NCBI RefSeq assembly: GCF_003386865.1
Contig: NZ_QTUA01000001.1
Span: forward strand, 248,001 to 312,000
Reading direction: 5' to 3'
Length of the DNA stretch: 64,000 nucleotides
DNA from: Calidifontibacter indicus
Lineage (GTDB): Bacteria; Actinomycetota; Actinomycetes; Actinomycetales; Dermatophilaceae
A model generated the notes under the pieces. The model saw nothing but the letters and a program-made list of their open reading frames with translations. It had not been told where the DNA came from and searched no databases. The translations under genes and the position numbers were made by a program. Below are positions 7,694 to 17,568 of this stretch, one piece after another; positions within the stretch are counted from its first letter, which is position 1, and every line of letters starts with the position of its first letter.

Positions 7694-8899
7694 TCAGGCA
7701 GGCGGATTCTCGGCGGCGGTGATCGCCGTGCGGGCGAGCTTCTTGACCTTGCGGCGTCGCTTGGGGCGCTCCGGGATCATCGAGCGCATCTCCTCAAGCT
7801 TGCCGAAGCACAGCAGGCGGTCCTCGGCCTCGAGCACCTTGCCCGGACGCGGAGACGGCGTCACGGACGTGCCGCGGTGCAGGGTGAGCACGGTGATGTC
7901 CCGGTCGGGCAGCCCCGAGTCGCGCAACGACTTGCCGACCATCTCGGAGCCGGCGTGCACCTGCAGTTCGGCGACGCCGTAACCGGTCGAGACCGCCAGC
8001 CGCTGGCGCACGTCGACCTGCGGGAAGTCGACCTGGTCGGCGATGTAGTCGACGATCGCGCCGGCGACGTCGAGTCGGGTGGCGGTCTCGATGCCCTGCA
8101 GACCGGGCGAGGAGTTGACCTCCATCACCAGCGGCCCGTCGTTGCCTTCGAGCATGTCGACGCCGGCGACGCGCAGACCCATGATCTGCGCCGCACGAAC
8201 AGCGGTCGCCTCGTACTCCGGGTCGAGGTCGACGGCTTCGACCGAACCACCACGGTGCACGTTCGAGCGGAACTCGTCGCCCTGCGCCGTCCGGCGCATC
8301 GCCGCGACGACCCGGTCACCGACGACCAGCGCCCGGATGTCGCGTCCCTTGCTTTCCTTCACGAACGCCTGGATGAGCACGTTCTGCGAGGTCGACTGGA
8401 GCGTCTCGATGATCGCCTCGGCCACCTTCACCTCGGGGGCGAGGATGACGCCGATTCCCTGGGTGCCCTCGAGCAGCTTGATGACGACGGGCGCACCGCC
8501 GACCTGCTGGATGGCCTGCTTCACGTCGGCCCGGTTGCGCACGAAGAAGGTGGCCGGCATGCCGATGTTGTGGCGCGACAGGATCTGGGTGGCGCGCAGC
8601 TTGTCGCGACTGTTGCTGATGCCGTTGGCGGTGTTGGGCGTGTAGACGTCCATCTGCTCGAACTGGCGCACGACGGCGGTGCCGAAGTAGGTGATCGACG
8701 CACCGATACGAGGCAATACCGCGTCGTACGTGGACAATTGGCGTCCGCGGAACTGCAGGTCGGGTTCGTCCTCGGACAGGTCGATACCGAAGCGGAGGGT
8801 GTTCAACACCTTCACGTCGTGACCGCGTTCGAGGGCTGCGGTGCGCAGGCGCTGAGTGGAGTAGGCACGCGGCGCACGGGACAGGATCGCGAGTTTCAC
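7694..8899 (-). CDS. rimK: RimK-family ATP-grasp ligase with C-terminal TrkA-C-like domain
   Basis: The first ~290 residues are an ATP-grasp ligase: KLAILSRAPRAYST opens the pre-ATP-grasp fold, VVIKLLEGTQGIGV is the ATP-binding loop, and VMEVNSSPGLQGIE carries the metal-binding Glu/Asn. RimK enzymes add glutamate residues to ribosomal protein S6 or related acceptors. A C-terminal extension (about 310-401, AELQVHAGSEMVGKSLRDSGL...VLTLHRG) looks like a TrkA-C/RCK_C ligand-binding domain, absent from E. coli RimK. GTG 8899 is the only start that keeps the family N-terminus. CAGGGT lies 6 bases upstream, so it may be leaderless. It is divergent from the protease/deacylase operon. Confidence 0.85.
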   Translation of the reverse strand: MKLAILSRAPRAYSTQRLRTAALERGHDVKVLNTLRFGIDLSEDEPDLQFRGRQLSTYDAVLPRIGASITYFGTAVVRQFEQMDVYTPNTANGISNSRDKLRATQILSRHNIGMPATFFVRNRADVKQAIQQVGGAPVVIKLLEGTQGIGVILAPEVKVAEAIIETLQSTSQNVLIQAFVKESKGRDIRALVVGDRVVAAMRRTAQGDEFRSNVHRGGSVEAVDLDPEYEATAVRAAQIMGLRVAGVDMLEGNDGPLVMEVNSSPGLQGIETATRLDVAGAIVDYIADQVDFPQVDVRQRLAVSTGYGVAELQVHAGSEMVGKSLRDSGLPDRDITVLTLHRGTSVTPSPRPGKVLEAEDRLLCFGKLEEMRSMIPERPKRRRKVKKLARTAITAAENPPA

Positions 8900-8918
8900 G
8901 CGAGCACCCTGCCACACT

Positions 8919-9401
8919 GTGCGGGTGCCTGAAGCAAGTGAGTCCACCGTTGTCGGCTGGCGGGAGTGGATCTCCTTGCCCGACCTGGGAGTGGGCTGGA
9001 TGAAGGCCAAACTCGACACCGGCGCACGCACCTCCTCGGTGCACGCGTACGACGTGCAGGAGTTCGAGCGCGACGGCGTCGCCTGGGTGCGGTTCGCCGT
9101 GCGACCGTGGCAGAAGTCGACCGAAGACATCGTGGTCACCGAGTTGCCGGTGCACGACCGGCGCGACATCCGCAGCTCCAACGGCCAGTTGCAGCACCGC
9201 ATCGTCGTGCGCACCACCTTGTCGATCGCCGGCCACCGCATCCCCACCGAGTTCACGCTCACCGACCGCGACGCGATGGGCTTCCGCATGCTCGTCGGTC
9301 GCGAGGCGTTGCGCCAGGGCTTCCTCGTCGACTCCGGCCGCTCCTACTACGGCGGACGCCCCGGCGCCGCCACCCGCCGCCGCAACCGGGGCCGTGCATG
9401 A
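8919..9401 (+). CDS. RimK-associated retropepsin-like (putative ATP-dependent zinc) protease
   Basis: This 160-aa protein matches PF05618: VVGWREWISLPDLGVGWMKAKLDTGARTSSVHA carries the DTGA catalytic Asp motif typical of retropepsin-like folds, and MGFRMLVGREALRQGFLVD is the second family signature. Genes of this family are commonly linked to rimK, where a role in trimming or regulating glutamate tails has been proposed. GTG 8919 is the longest start. GTG 8925 is equally possible because CACACT lies 6 bases before it. The last codon overlaps the next gene's ATG (ATGA). Confidence 0.85.
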   Translation: MRVPEASESTVVGWREWISLPDLGVGWMKAKLDTGARTSSVHAYDVQEFERDGVAWVRFAVRPWQKSTEDIVVTELPVHDRRDIRSSNGQLQHRIVVRTTLSIAGHRIPTEFTLTDRDAMGFRMLVGREALRQGFLVDSGRSYYGGRPGAATRRRNRGRA

Positions 9402-10438
9402 GCAAGCACCACACCAAACGCGAATCGTTCGCGATCGGGTCGATCAGGGTGCGCCCCGGCAGCAGCAAGGCCACCGAGTTGCCGATCACCCGGTTGGTCA
9501 CCGGCGCCGAGATCTCGCTGCCGATCCGGGTCGTGCACGGCAAGCAGGACGGCCCGACCGTCTGGGTCAACGCGGCCATCCACGGTGACGAGGTGGTCGG
9601 CGTCGAGGTGATCCGCGAGGTGCTGGCTTCGTTGTCGCCCAAGGAGTTTCGCGGCACGTTGATCGCGGTGCCGATCGTCAACGTGCACGGATTCCTGGCC
9701 GGCGACCGTTACCTGCCCGACCGGCGCGACCTCAACCGCAGCTTCCCCGGCTCGGCCCGCGGGTCACTTGCCGGACGCATCGCCCACCTGTTCCTGCGCG
9801 AGGTGGTCGCCAAGTGCGAGGTCGGCATCGACCTGCACACTGCCGCCGACCGGCGCACCAACCTGCCGCAGGTGCGCGCCGACCTCGACGACCCCCGCAC
9901 CCGCGAACTCGCGAGCGCTTTCGCGCCCCCTGTGATGCTGCACTCGGAGATCCGCGACGGCTCGCTGCGGCACATCGCCGGCGAACGCGGAGCGCGGGTG
10001 CTGCTCGTCGAATCAGGTGCCCCGCTGCGCTTCGACGACTGGGCGATCGACCCGTGCGTCGCCGGCGTACGCCGGGTGCTGGCCGCGCTCGACATGATCG
10101 ACCCGTTCGAGAAGGAGCCGCCGACCCCCGCCGTCGAGTGCCGCGGCAGCGGCTGGGTGCGAGCCCGCCGCACCGGCATCCTGCGCCTCGACGCCCACCT
10201 CGGCCAACAGGTCGTGCGCGGCGAACGGCTCGGCGCGCTCTACGACTCGTTCGGCAAGACCCTGCGTGCGGTCTACGCCGACCGCGACGGCGTGATCATC
10301 GGCCACACCGAGGCACCGCTGGTCAACTCCGGCGACGCGGTGGTGCACATCGCCTCGATCGTCGGCCCGCCGCCGGCCGAGCCCGCCGACCTGGTGCCCG
10401 ACCTCACCTCCGACCCCACCAACGGACTGCTGTCGTGA
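9398..10438 (+). CDS. Succinylglutamate desuccinylase/aspartoacylase (M14-like) protein
   Basis: The 346-aa protein has the AstE/AspA zinc-hydrolase motifs: [11 protein letters not shown] (His and Glu ligands), DLNRSFPG, and [10 protein letters not shown] (third ligand His). The C-terminal ~90 residues form a biotinyl/lipoyl-like beta domain seen in longer members. The family deacylates or hydrolyses N-acyl amino acids or gamma-glutamyl/peptide bonds. ATG 9398 overlaps the preceding stop and the stop overlaps the next GTG, so three genes form one coupled unit. Together with rimK this suggests ligation and removal of amino-acid tails, which is inference. Confidence 0.85.
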   Translation: MSKHHTKRESFAIGSIRVRPGSSKATELPITRLVTGAEISLPIRVVHGKQDGPTVWVNAAIHGDEVVGVEVIREVLASLSPKEFRGTLIAVPIVNVHGFLAGDRYLPDRRDLNRSFPGSARGSLAGRIAHLFLREVVAKCEVGIDLHTAADRRTNLPQVRADLDDPRTRELASAFAPPVMLHSEIRDGSLRHIAGERGARVLLVESGAPLRFDDWAIDPCVAGVRRVLAALDMIDPFEKEPPTPAVECRGSGWVRARRTGILRLDAHLGQQVVRGERLGALYDSFGKTLRAVYADRDGVIIGHTEAPLVNSGDAVVHIASIVGPPPAEPADLVPDLTSDPTNGLLS

Positions 10439-11877
10439 GCGACCGCGTCGCCGTCGTCGGCAGCGGACCCAACGGCCTGGCAGCAGCCGTCACGCTCGCC
10501 CGGGCCGGCCTGCAGGTCGAGGTGCTCGAACGCAACGACTGGGTCGGTGGTGGCGCCGCCACCCGGGAGATCACGCTGCCCGGGTTCAAGCACGACCTCG
10601 CCAGCGCGGTGCACCCGATGGCGCTCGCCAGCCCGTTCTTCCAGGCGTTCGAGCTCTCCCGGCGCATCGACCTCGTGGTGCCGCAGGTGTCGTTCGGGCA
10701 CCCACTGCCCGGCGGACGCAGCGGGCACGGCTATCGCGATCTCGACCGCGCCGCAGACGCCATCGGACGCGACGGCAAGGCCTACCGGTCGCTGTTGAAA
10801 CCCGTGGTCGACCGCATCGATGCCATCGGCGAGTTCACGGTCGACACGCTGCTGCGGGTGCCGAAGCACCCGATCGGCACTGCGATCTACGGCGAACGCG
10901 CCCTGGAACTCGGAACACCGTTGTGGGGCATACGTTTTCGCGAGGAGATCGCGCCGGCGATGCTCATTGGGTGTGCCGCACACACCATCGGACGCCACCC
11001 CCGGCTGTCGATGGCGGGCGCCGGTCTGATGCTCAGCGCGACGGCCCACGCCGCCGGGTGGCCGGTGCCGGTCGGCGGGTCGCAGGCCATCGCCGACGCA
11101 TTGGTCGCCGACCTCGAAGGCCACGGCGGACGCGTCCGCACCGGGGTGGAGGTGACCTCGCTCGCCGAACTCGACGGCTACGACGCGACCCTGCTCGACG
11201 TGTCGGCGCCGGCGCTGCTGCGCCTGGGCGGCGACCGCTTGCCCGACAAGTACGCGGCGGCGTTGCGCCGCTTCAAGCACGGCAACGGCGTGTCGAAGGT
11301 CGACATGGCGCTCGACGGACCGATCCCGTGGACCGACCCGGTGCTGCGCGAGGCGCCGACCCTGCACCTCGGCGGCACCCGCGAACAGATCGCCGCCGCC
11401 GAGCGCGAGGTGTCGCGCGGACGCATCCCCGAACGTCCGTATCTACTCGTCGTGCAGCCGAGCGTGGCCGACGCGTCGCGCGCCCCCGACGGTAAGCACG
11501 TGCTGTGGGCCTACGGCCACGTGCCCTACGGCAGCGACGTCCACATCACGCAGACCGCGATCACGATGATCGAGCAGCATGCACCCGGCTTCCGCGACCT
11601 CGTCCTGGCGAGCACCGCCACCCGCGCGGTCGACTTCGAACACACGGTCAGCGCCAACTTCGCCGGCGGCGACTTCTCCAGCGGCGCCGTGACGATGGCC
11701 CAGATGCTCAAGCGTCCGGTGGTCTCGCCGACGCCCTGGCGCACCCCTGTGAAGGGCGTCTACCTCGGCTCCGGCGCCACGACACCCGGCCCGAGCGTGC
11801 ACGGCATGGCCGGCTGGCACGCCGCGCGCACCCTGCTCGCCGACCGCGGTCTGTCAGCGCCCGACCTCGGCCTCTGA
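10435..11877 (+). CDS. FAD-dependent phytoene dehydrogenase-like oxidoreductase
   Basis: The 480-aa protein starts with a Rossmann FAD motif [21 protein letters not shown] and the following [20 protein letters not shown], and ends with the CrtI-type signature [24 protein letters not shown]. This is the COG1233 group of amine-oxidase/phytoene-desaturase-like flavoproteins. No carotenoid genes are near, so a carotenoid substrate is not supported. GTG 10435 overlaps the stop of the M14-like gene (GTGA). It is the last gene of the rimK-linked operon and may be only a transcriptional passenger. Confidence 0.82.
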   Translation: MSDRVAVVGSGPNGLAAAVTLARAGLQVEVLERNDWVGGGAATREITLPGFKHDLASAVHPMALASPFFQAFELSRRIDLVVPQVSFGHPLPGGRSGHGYRDLDRAADAIGRDGKAYRSLLKPVVDRIDAIGEFTVDTLLRVPKHPIGTAIYGERALELGTPLWGIRFREEIAPAMLIGCAAHTIGRHPRLSMAGAGLMLSATAHAAGWPVPVGGSQAIADALVADLEGHGGRVRTGVEVTSLAELDGYDATLLDVSAPALLRLGGDRLPDKYAAALRRFKHGNGVSKVDMALDGPIPWTDPVLREAPTLHLGGTREQIAAAEREVSRGRIPERPYLLVVQPSVADASRAPDGKHVLWAYGHVPYGSDVHITQTAITMIEQHAPGFRDLVLASTATRAVDFEHTVSANFAGGDFSSGAVTMAQMLKRPVVSPTPWRTPVKGVYLGSGATTPGPSVHGMAGWHAARTLLADRGLSAPDLGL

Positions 11878-11998
11878 GCAGCGCCGGTCACCGGACGCCA
11901 CCGGGATGAATGCATGGGGAGATGTGCCCATGCAGCGAAACGGTCACGACGCCCGGATTCCGTCGATTTCGGCAGACCGTGCCCCTACGCTGCGGACT

Positions 11999-12865
11999 AT
12001 GTCATCGCGTTTGCACCGCATCGCCGCCGGAAGCGTCCTGTTGCTCGCCCTTGCCGCCTGTGGCACCCAAGAAACCGCGACCACCGGCACCAACACCTCG
12101 ACCGAGACGTCGACGAGCACCAGCGCGTCGGGCACGTCCGAGCAGACCAGCGACATCGCCGCCGCAAGCACCGGCACCACCAGCACCACCAGCAGCACCG
12201 GAAGCGCCGCGACGTCGACCTCGCCCACGTCGTCCGACAGCGCGACGAGCAGCGCGACCGACCCCGACACGCCCGTCTCCTCGACCGCCTCACCGAGCGA
12301 TTCGTCGAGCGGCGCGGCCACCCGCACAATCTCGTTGAACCCCAAGGCCGCCGACGGATCAGTGGCCGCCGGCTGGACCGCCACCCCGACCGAGAACCCC
12401 TGCGTAGGCGTCACCACCGCCGAGGCGAGCCCGTTCGCCAAGGGCAACGGCGTGTTCACCTGCGGACCGAACGCCGCGAGCCTGCTGGCGTGCTGGACCT
12501 TCCCGGCGGGCAAGGTCGGGTGCATCCAGGGCACCGAGCAGCTCGGCCGCAAGCTGGTCACCTTCGCCTCCGACATCCGCTACACCGGTGCGGCCGAACC
12601 GAACCCGGCGCCGCTGGCGGTCGAGTTGACCGACGGCACCACCTGCTCGACGGTCGGCCACGACTCGGCGAACCACTGGCAGGGACGCAACGGCTGGCTC
12701 TACTGCACGAACGGCCGCATGCTGCTCGCCAAGGGCGACGGCACCACCAGCGGCTACTTCGACAAGAGCAACCCGGTCTGGACCGCCGAGTCGGTGCCGC
12801 AGAACGGCAACGTCGCGCCCACCGTCGTGCGGGTCGCGTCGGCCACCTACGCTCAGGGCAGCTGA
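11999..12865 (+). CDS. Ser/Thr-rich lipoprotein of unknown function
   Basis: The 288-aa protein has a lipoprotein signal (MSSRLHRIAAGSVLLLALAAC, lipobox LAAC with the Cys at 21), a ~90-residue Ser/Thr/Ala-rich linker likely to be glycosylated or to span the wall, and a C-terminal domain of ~160 residues with six cysteines, consistent with an extracytoplasmic disulfide-bonded fold that I do not recognise. ATG 11999 is chosen because TACGCT (11986-11991) precedes it by 7 bases; the upstream in-frame ATGs would remove the signal peptide from the N-terminus. Confidence 0.8.
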   Translation: MSSRLHRIAAGSVLLLALAACGTQETATTGTNTSTETSTSTSASGTSEQTSDIAAASTGTTSTTSSTGSAATSTSPTSSDSATSSATDPDTPVSSTASPSDSSSGAATRTISLNPKAADGSVAAGWTATPTENPCVGVTTAEASPFAKGNGVFTCGPNAASLLACWTFPAGKVGCIQGTEQLGRKLVTFASDIRYTGAAEPNPAPLAVELTDGTTCSTVGHDSANHWQGRNGWLYCTNGRMLLAKGDGTTSGYFDKSNPVWTAESVPQNGNVAPTVVRVASATYAQGS

Positions 12866-12903
12866 ACGCGGACACGCGACCGGCTCGAATCACCCGCCGG
12901 GAA

Positions 12904-12917
12904 CACCCGCGCGGGTG
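12904..12917. terminator. Short GC-rich palindrome after the lipoprotein gene
   Basis: CACCCGCGCGGGTG is a perfect 14-bp palindrome 38 bases after the stop. It has no T-run, so terminator function is weakly supported. The remaining ~175 bases before 13094 hold no recognisable riboswitch. Confidence 0.3.
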
Positions 12918-13093
12918 CGCTCGTTCGGGACAATGTCGTATCGCCTGCGATGCATTTTCCCCGTCACCCACTCGCGAAGACAGATGGACGATCAACCTCC
13001 GCATACCGTCACCGCCCCCACCTCGTCGACACCGTCGCTGACCCCGTCACTGACACTGACGATCACGCCGCGCCCCGAGCGGTGTGACACCCG

Positions 13094-14506
13094 ATGAACA
13101 GCTGGCTCTCCCTCGGCATCGGCGTCGTCGTGGTGCTGCTGATCACCGCCGCCACCGCCTACTTCGTCGCGCAGGAATTCGCGTACATGGCGGTCGACCG
13201 ATCCCGGTTGTCTGCCCGCGCGGCAGCCGGTGACGCCGGCGCCGAGCGCACCTTGTCGATCACCCGACGCACCTCGTTCCTGCTGTCCGGCGCCCAACTC
13301 GGCATCACCGTGACCGGTCTGCTCGTGGGTTACGTCGCCGAGCCGCTCATCGGTGAGGCCATCGGCGACATCGTCGGCGGCAAGCTCGTCTCCACCGGTA
13401 TTGCGCTCGCGCTCGGCAGCATCCTCGCGCTGCTGTTCTCGACGTTCGTGCAGATGCTGTTCGGCGAGCTCTACCCGAAGAACTACTCCATCGCCCGTGC
13501 CGACCAGGTCGCCGCGAAGCTGTCCCGGTCGACCAGCATCTATCTCAAGGTGTTCGGCCCGGTCATCTGGGTCTTCGACAAGGCGGCCGAACTCTTCCTG
13601 CGGATGCTGCGCATCGAACCCGTGCACGATGTCGAACACTCGGCCACCGCGATCGACCTCGAACATGTCGTCGAGGAATCGCGGGAGCGCGGCGAGCTGA
13701 CCTCGGAGCAGGCGCGGGTGCTCGACCGCATCCTCGACTTCCCCCGTCAGAACGTCGAGCACGCGATGCGACCGCGCGCTCATGTCGACGTCGTCCGCGA
13801 CACCGCCACCGTGGGCGAGGTGCGCGAGCTGATGGCCACCGGGCACACCCGCTACCCGGTGCTGAACGACGAGGAGTACATCCTCGGCGTCGTGCACCTG
13901 GTCGACGTGCTCGACGTCACCGACTTCGCCCTGCCGGTCACCGCGATCGCCCGGCCGCCGCTGGTGCTGTCGGCGCTGATGGACCTCCCGGCCGCGCTGG
14001 AGCAGATGGACGACCAGCGTGAGGTGCTCGCGTGCATCGTCGACGAGTACGGCGGCTTCGCCGGCATCCTCACCGTCGAGGACCTCGCCGAGGAGATCGT
14101 CGGCGAGCTGACCGACGAGCACGACCCGGCCGACGAGTTCTACCAACCGACACCGGACGACGGCATCTGGGTGATGAGCGGCGAGGTGCACGTGGACGAG
14201 GTGGAACGGGCTCTGCACGTCGACCTGCCCGAGGGCGACTTCGAAACGGTCGCCGGGCTGATCATCGACGCGCACGGCTCGCTGCCCGAGCAGGGCGACG
14301 TGGTCGAGATCGAACTCCCGGCCGAGGGCGCCGACCTGGTCGCCGACGAACCGGTCGAGCCGCAGATCCTGCGGGCCGAGGTGCTCGAGGTCGAGCACTA
14401 CGTGCCGAGCCGGGTGCGGCTCACGCTGCCCGAGCAGGAAGCGGCACACGAAGACACGCCCCCCGATGAGGATGTCGCCGCCGATGACCAGGAGGACCGC
14501 CGATGA
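13094..14506 (+). CDS. CNNM/CorC-type HlyC-family membrane transporter, full length
   Basis: The 470-aa protein has an N-terminal CNNM (DUF21) domain (about 1-190) with four hydrophobic segments, including AYFVAQEFAYMAVDRSRL and the FGELYPKNYSIARA helix. A CBS pair follows at ~210-330, with MRPRAHVDVVRD opening CBS1 and CIVDEYGGFAGILTVEDL in CBS2. A CorC_HlyC domain ends the protein (~350-440). Family members move or sense Mg2+ or other divalent cations and bind ATP-Mg at the CBS pair. It is translationally coupled to the next, shorter paralogue (ATGA overlap), a common actinobacterial pair. Confidence 0.9.
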   Translation: MNSWLSLGIGVVVVLLITAATAYFVAQEFAYMAVDRSRLSARAAAGDAGAERTLSITRRTSFLLSGAQLGITVTGLLVGYVAEPLIGEAIGDIVGGKLVSTGIALALGSILALLFSTFVQMLFGELYPKNYSIARADQVAAKLSRSTSIYLKVFGPVIWVFDKAAELFLRMLRIEPVHDVEHSATAIDLEHVVEESRERGELTSEQARVLDRILDFPRQNVEHAMRPRAHVDVVRDTATVGEVRELMATGHTRYPVLNDEEYILGVVHLVDVLDVTDFALPVTAIARPPLVLSALMDLPAALEQMDDQREVLACIVDEYGGFAGILTVEDLAEEIVGELTDEHDPADEFYQPTPDDGIWVMSGEVHVDEVERALHVDLPEGDFETVAGLIIDAHGSLPEQGDVVEIELPAEGADLVADEPVEPQILRAEVLEVEHYVPSRVRLTLPEQEAAHEDTPPDEDVAADDQEDRR

Positions 14507-15516
14507 GCACCCCCGTCGTCATCGTCGCCACCATCGCGATCATCGTGCTGTCGGCGTTCTTCGTCGCGATCGAGTTCTCGCTCATGGCCGCCCGCCGGCA
14601 CCGGCTGGAGGAGCGCGCCGGTGAGTCGCGTTCGGCCCGCGCCGCCCTGCGTAGTTCGGGCGAGCTGACCCTGCTGCTGGCCGGGTCGCAGCTCGGCATC
14701 ACGATGTGCACACTGGCGCTCGGTGCGATCACCAAGCCCGCCGTGCACCACTGGCTGATGGCGCCGCTGGAGCACGCCGGCCTGCCGCAGACCGCGGCCG
14801 ACGTGGTCGCGTTCGTGCTCGCCCTGATCGTGGTGACCTTCCTGCACCTCGTGATCGGCGAGATGGCCCCGAAGTCGTGGGCGATCGCCCACCCCGAGAC
14901 CTCGGCCATCATGTTGGCGCTGCCGATGCGCGGGTTCATGTTCCTGACCCGCCCGATCCTGCGCCTGCTCAACGAGGCCGCCAACCGTCTGGTGCGGCGC
15001 AGCGGCGTCGAGCCGGTCGACGAACTCACCGTGGCCGGTGATCCGCAGGCGCTGCGCGCCCTGGTCGAACACTCGGCCAATGTCGGCGCGCTCGAACTCG
15101 GTTACCGCGCCTCGATCACCCGGGCGCTGGTGCTGGAGGAGATCACGGTCGGCGACCTGCTGCGTCCGGGCGCCCCGGTGACCGCGGTGGCCGGGTCGGC
15201 GACGGTGCACGACGTGCAGGAGGCGACCCGTCGCAGCGGCCACCTGCGGGTGCTCCTGCGCGACGGTGACCAGGTGCGCGGGTTCGTGCACGTGCGCGAC
15301 ACCCTCGTCGGCATGGCGCCCGACGACTTCGCCGGCACGCTGCTGCGTCCGGTGGTGGAGTTGCAGCGCGACACTCCCCTGCACGAGGCGATCGCCACCA
15401 TGCGCGAGACCAGCACCCAGCTGGCGGTCGTGCGGCACGGCGCCCACTTCGCGGGGGTCGTCACGCTCACCGACATCCTGCCGAGCCTGTTCCCGCGCGG
15501 CGTCGAGAGCGCGTGA
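14503..15516 (+). CDS. CNNM/CBS membrane protein lacking the CorC_HlyC domain
   Basis: This 337-aa paralogue of the preceding protein keeps the CNNM domain (IEFSLMAARRHRLEE, IGEMAPKSWAIAHPE) and a CBS pair (residues ~210-330). It ends right after CBS2, so it lacks the C-terminal CorC_HlyC domain. This shortened partner is typical of tandem actinobacterial pairs and suggests heterodimerisation, which is inference. Its stop is followed after 5 bases by a strong bidirectional terminator. Confidence 0.88.
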   Translation: MSTPVVIVATIAIIVLSAFFVAIEFSLMAARRHRLEERAGESRSARAALRSSGELTLLLAGSQLGITMCTLALGAITKPAVHHWLMAPLEHAGLPQTAADVVAFVLALIVVTFLHLVIGEMAPKSWAIAHPETSAIMLALPMRGFMFLTRPILRLLNEAANRLVRRSGVEPVDELTVAGDPQALRALVEHSANVGALELGYRASITRALVLEEITVGDLLRPGAPVTAVAGSATVHDVQEATRRSGHLRVLLRDGDQVRGFVHVRDTLVGMAPDDFAGTLLRPVVELQRDTPLHEAIATMRETSTQLAVVRHGAHFAGVVTLTDILPSLFPRGVESA

Positions 15517-15521
15517 AACAC

Positions 15522-15555
15522 GTCGAGCTCGCCCCGACCCCGGGGCGAGCTCGAC
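15522..15555. terminator. Bidirectional intrinsic terminator
   Basis: GTCGAGCTCGCCCCG (15522-15536) pairs perfectly with CGGGGCGAGCTCGAC (15541-15555) around a 4-base ACCC loop. It lies between the convergent CNNM and acyl-CoA ligase genes. Confidence 0.8.
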
Positions 15556-15571
15556 TCATTCGTTCGGAGAA

Positions 15572-17395
15572 CTACTTGCGGTAGATCGAGTCGATCTGGT
15601 CGGCGTACTTCTCGTTGACCACGTGCCGCTTCACCTTCAGGGTCGGGGTGAGTTCGCCGGTCTCCTCGGTGAAGTCGTCGGGCAGCACCACGAATTTCTT
15701 GATGCCCTCGGCGTGCGAGACCTGCGCGCTGGCTTCGTCGACGGCCACCTGGATCTCGGCCCGCAGCTGCTCGTCGGTGGCGAGCCCGTCGACCGGACGG
15801 TTGTTGGCCTTGGCCCAGTCGGCCGCGCCCTCGGGGTCGAGGGTGATGAGCGCGCCGACGAAGGGCCGCCCCTCGCCGACGACGACCGCGTTGCCGATGA
15901 CCTCGTGGGCGCGCAACTGCTCCTCCATGGGGCCGGGCGCGACGTTCTTGCCGCCGGCGGTCACCAGGATCTCCTTGGCCCGGCCGGTGATCGTCAGGTA
16001 GCCGTCGGCATCGAGGGCGCCGAGGTCGCCGGTGCGGAACCATCCGTCGTCGAAGGCCTCGCTCGTGGCCTGCTCGTTCTGCCAGTAGCCGGCGAAGACC
16101 ACCGCGCCCTTGAGCTCGATCTCACCGTTGTCGGCGATGCGGACGGCGTTGCCCGGGATCGGCCGACCGACTGTGCCGATGCGTTGTGCGCCAGGCGAGT
16201 TGACGGTGATCGCCGAGGTGGTCTCGGTGAGGCCGTACCCCTCGTACGTCGGCAGGCCGATGCCGCGGAAGAAGTGCCCGAGGGTTGCGCCGAGCGCGCC
16301 GCCCCCGCTGATCGCCATCGTGCAGCGGCCGCCCATCGCGGCGCGCACCTTGCCGTAGACCAGCTTGTCGAACAGCCGGTGTTCGGCCTGCAACCGCAGG
16401 CCCGGCTTGGTGGCGTCTCCCAGACCGTCGCCGCCCTGCGCCTTGCTCCACTCGATCGCGACCTGCTCGGCCCGCCGGAAGATCTTCGCCTTCGCCGGGC
16501 CACCGGCGAGCGCCTGCGCCCGCACCCCGGCGTGCACCTTCTCCAGCACCCGCGGCACGCACAGGATCATGTTGGGCTTGAACGAGGCGAACTTGTCGAC
16601 GATGGTCTTGAAGTCGGCCCAGAAACCGACGGTCGCGCCGCCCTCGTACGCCGCGTAGGTAATGGCCCGGGCCAGCACGTGGGCGAGCGGCAGGAACATC
16701 AGCGTCCGTTTGCCGAACTGCGCGGCCTGCTGCCCGATCGGCATGGCGAGCACGGCTTGCGCCTCGGCGAGCAGGTTGGCGTGGGTGAGCACGCAACCCT
16801 TCGGCCGCCCGGTGGTGCCGGAGGTGTAGATGAGGGAGGCGGGTGAGTCGAGCGTCAGGATGTCGAGACGCGCCTCGACGGCATTGTCGTCGACCCCTGC
16901 GTCGATGCCGCGCCGACGCAGTGCACCCACGGCGCCGGCGTCGATCACGAGCACCTCGGCGCCCGCGATGTCGGCGTTCGCCAGGTTGTCCTGGGCCACC
17001 TCGTCCTCGACGATCAGCAGCTTCGCGGCGGAGTTCTGCACGATCCACTCGACCTGAGCCGGTGCGGACGAGGGGTAGATCGGCACGGTGACGCCACCGG
17101 CGGCCCAGATCGCGGCGTCGAGCAGGATCCACTCGTAGCGGGTGCAGGCCATGATCGCCACCCGGTCGCCGGGCTCGATGCCGGCCGCGATGAACCCCTT
17201 CGCGGCGGCCTTCACCTCGGCGAGGTGACGCTCGGCTGTCACCGGGAGCCACTGTCCGTTCTCGAACCGCTCGAAGCTGGTGTGCAGCGGCCGCTCGGCG
17301 GCGCGGCGCCAGGGCAGCCGGGCGAGGATCCCGTCGGAGTCGAGGGTGAAGTTCTGCTCGGTCGCGAACTCCCGGATGGTGGTGCCTTGGCCCAT
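15572..17395 (-). CDS. Long-chain fatty-acid--CoA ligase (FadD15-like)
   Basis: The 607-aa AMP-forming ligase has the P-loop-like SLIYTSGTTGRPKGCVLTH (about residues 190-208), the A5 motif YEGYGLTETTSAIT, and the hinge region WFRTGDLGALDADGYLTITGRAKE. Length and motif order match the bacterial/plant long-chain acyl-CoA synthetase subgroup (FadD15/AAE15-like). It activates fatty acids through an acyl-adenylate to acyl-CoA. AGGAG lies 9 bases before the ATG. Two GACTCG/TTGACTCG direct repeats upstream (17422-17441) may be regulatory but are not assigned. Confidence 0.92.
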   Translation of the reverse strand: MGQGTTIREFATEQNFTLDSDGILARLPWRRAAERPLHTSFERFENGQWLPVTAERHLAEVKAAAKGFIAAGIEPGDRVAIMACTRYEWILLDAAIWAAGGVTVPIYPSSAPAQVEWIVQNSAAKLLIVEDEVAQDNLANADIAGAEVLVIDAGAVGALRRRGIDAGVDDNAVEARLDILTLDSPASLIYTSGTTGRPKGCVLTHANLLAEAQAVLAMPIGQQAAQFGKRTLMFLPLAHVLARAITYAAYEGGATVGFWADFKTIVDKFASFKPNMILCVPRVLEKVHAGVRAQALAGGPAKAKIFRRAEQVAIEWSKAQGGDGLGDATKPGLRLQAEHRLFDKLVYGKVRAAMGGRCTMAISGGGALGATLGHFFRGIGLPTYEGYGLTETTSAITVNSPGAQRIGTVGRPIPGNAVRIADNGEIELKGAVVFAGYWQNEQATSEAFDDGWFRTGDLGALDADGYLTITGRAKEILVTAGGKNVAPGPMEEQLRAHEVIGNAVVVGEGRPFVGALITLDPEGAADWAKANNRPVDGLATDEQLRAEIQVAVDEASAQVSHAEGIKKFVVLPDDFTEETGELTPTLKVKRHVVNEKYADQIDSIYRK

Positions 17396-17568
17396 TGCTG
17401 GAAACTCCTGGTCTTCGTTGACTCGGACTTCATTGACTCGCCGCCGCTGACCCGCATTCGGCGCAGCCGCCAGGCTAGTCCTCGCGCCGCCGTCGACGGC
17501 GCCGACCCGAACTACGACACAATGTAGGATTAGCTTTGGTCGACAAAGCGTTTCGGAGAGGACGAGGG

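Noticed and set aside
12866-13093. Metal-sensing riboswitch (yybP-ykoY or M-box) before the CNNM genes
   Set aside because: The 228-base gap was read for conserved cores and none was recognised; a covariance-model search would be decisive.
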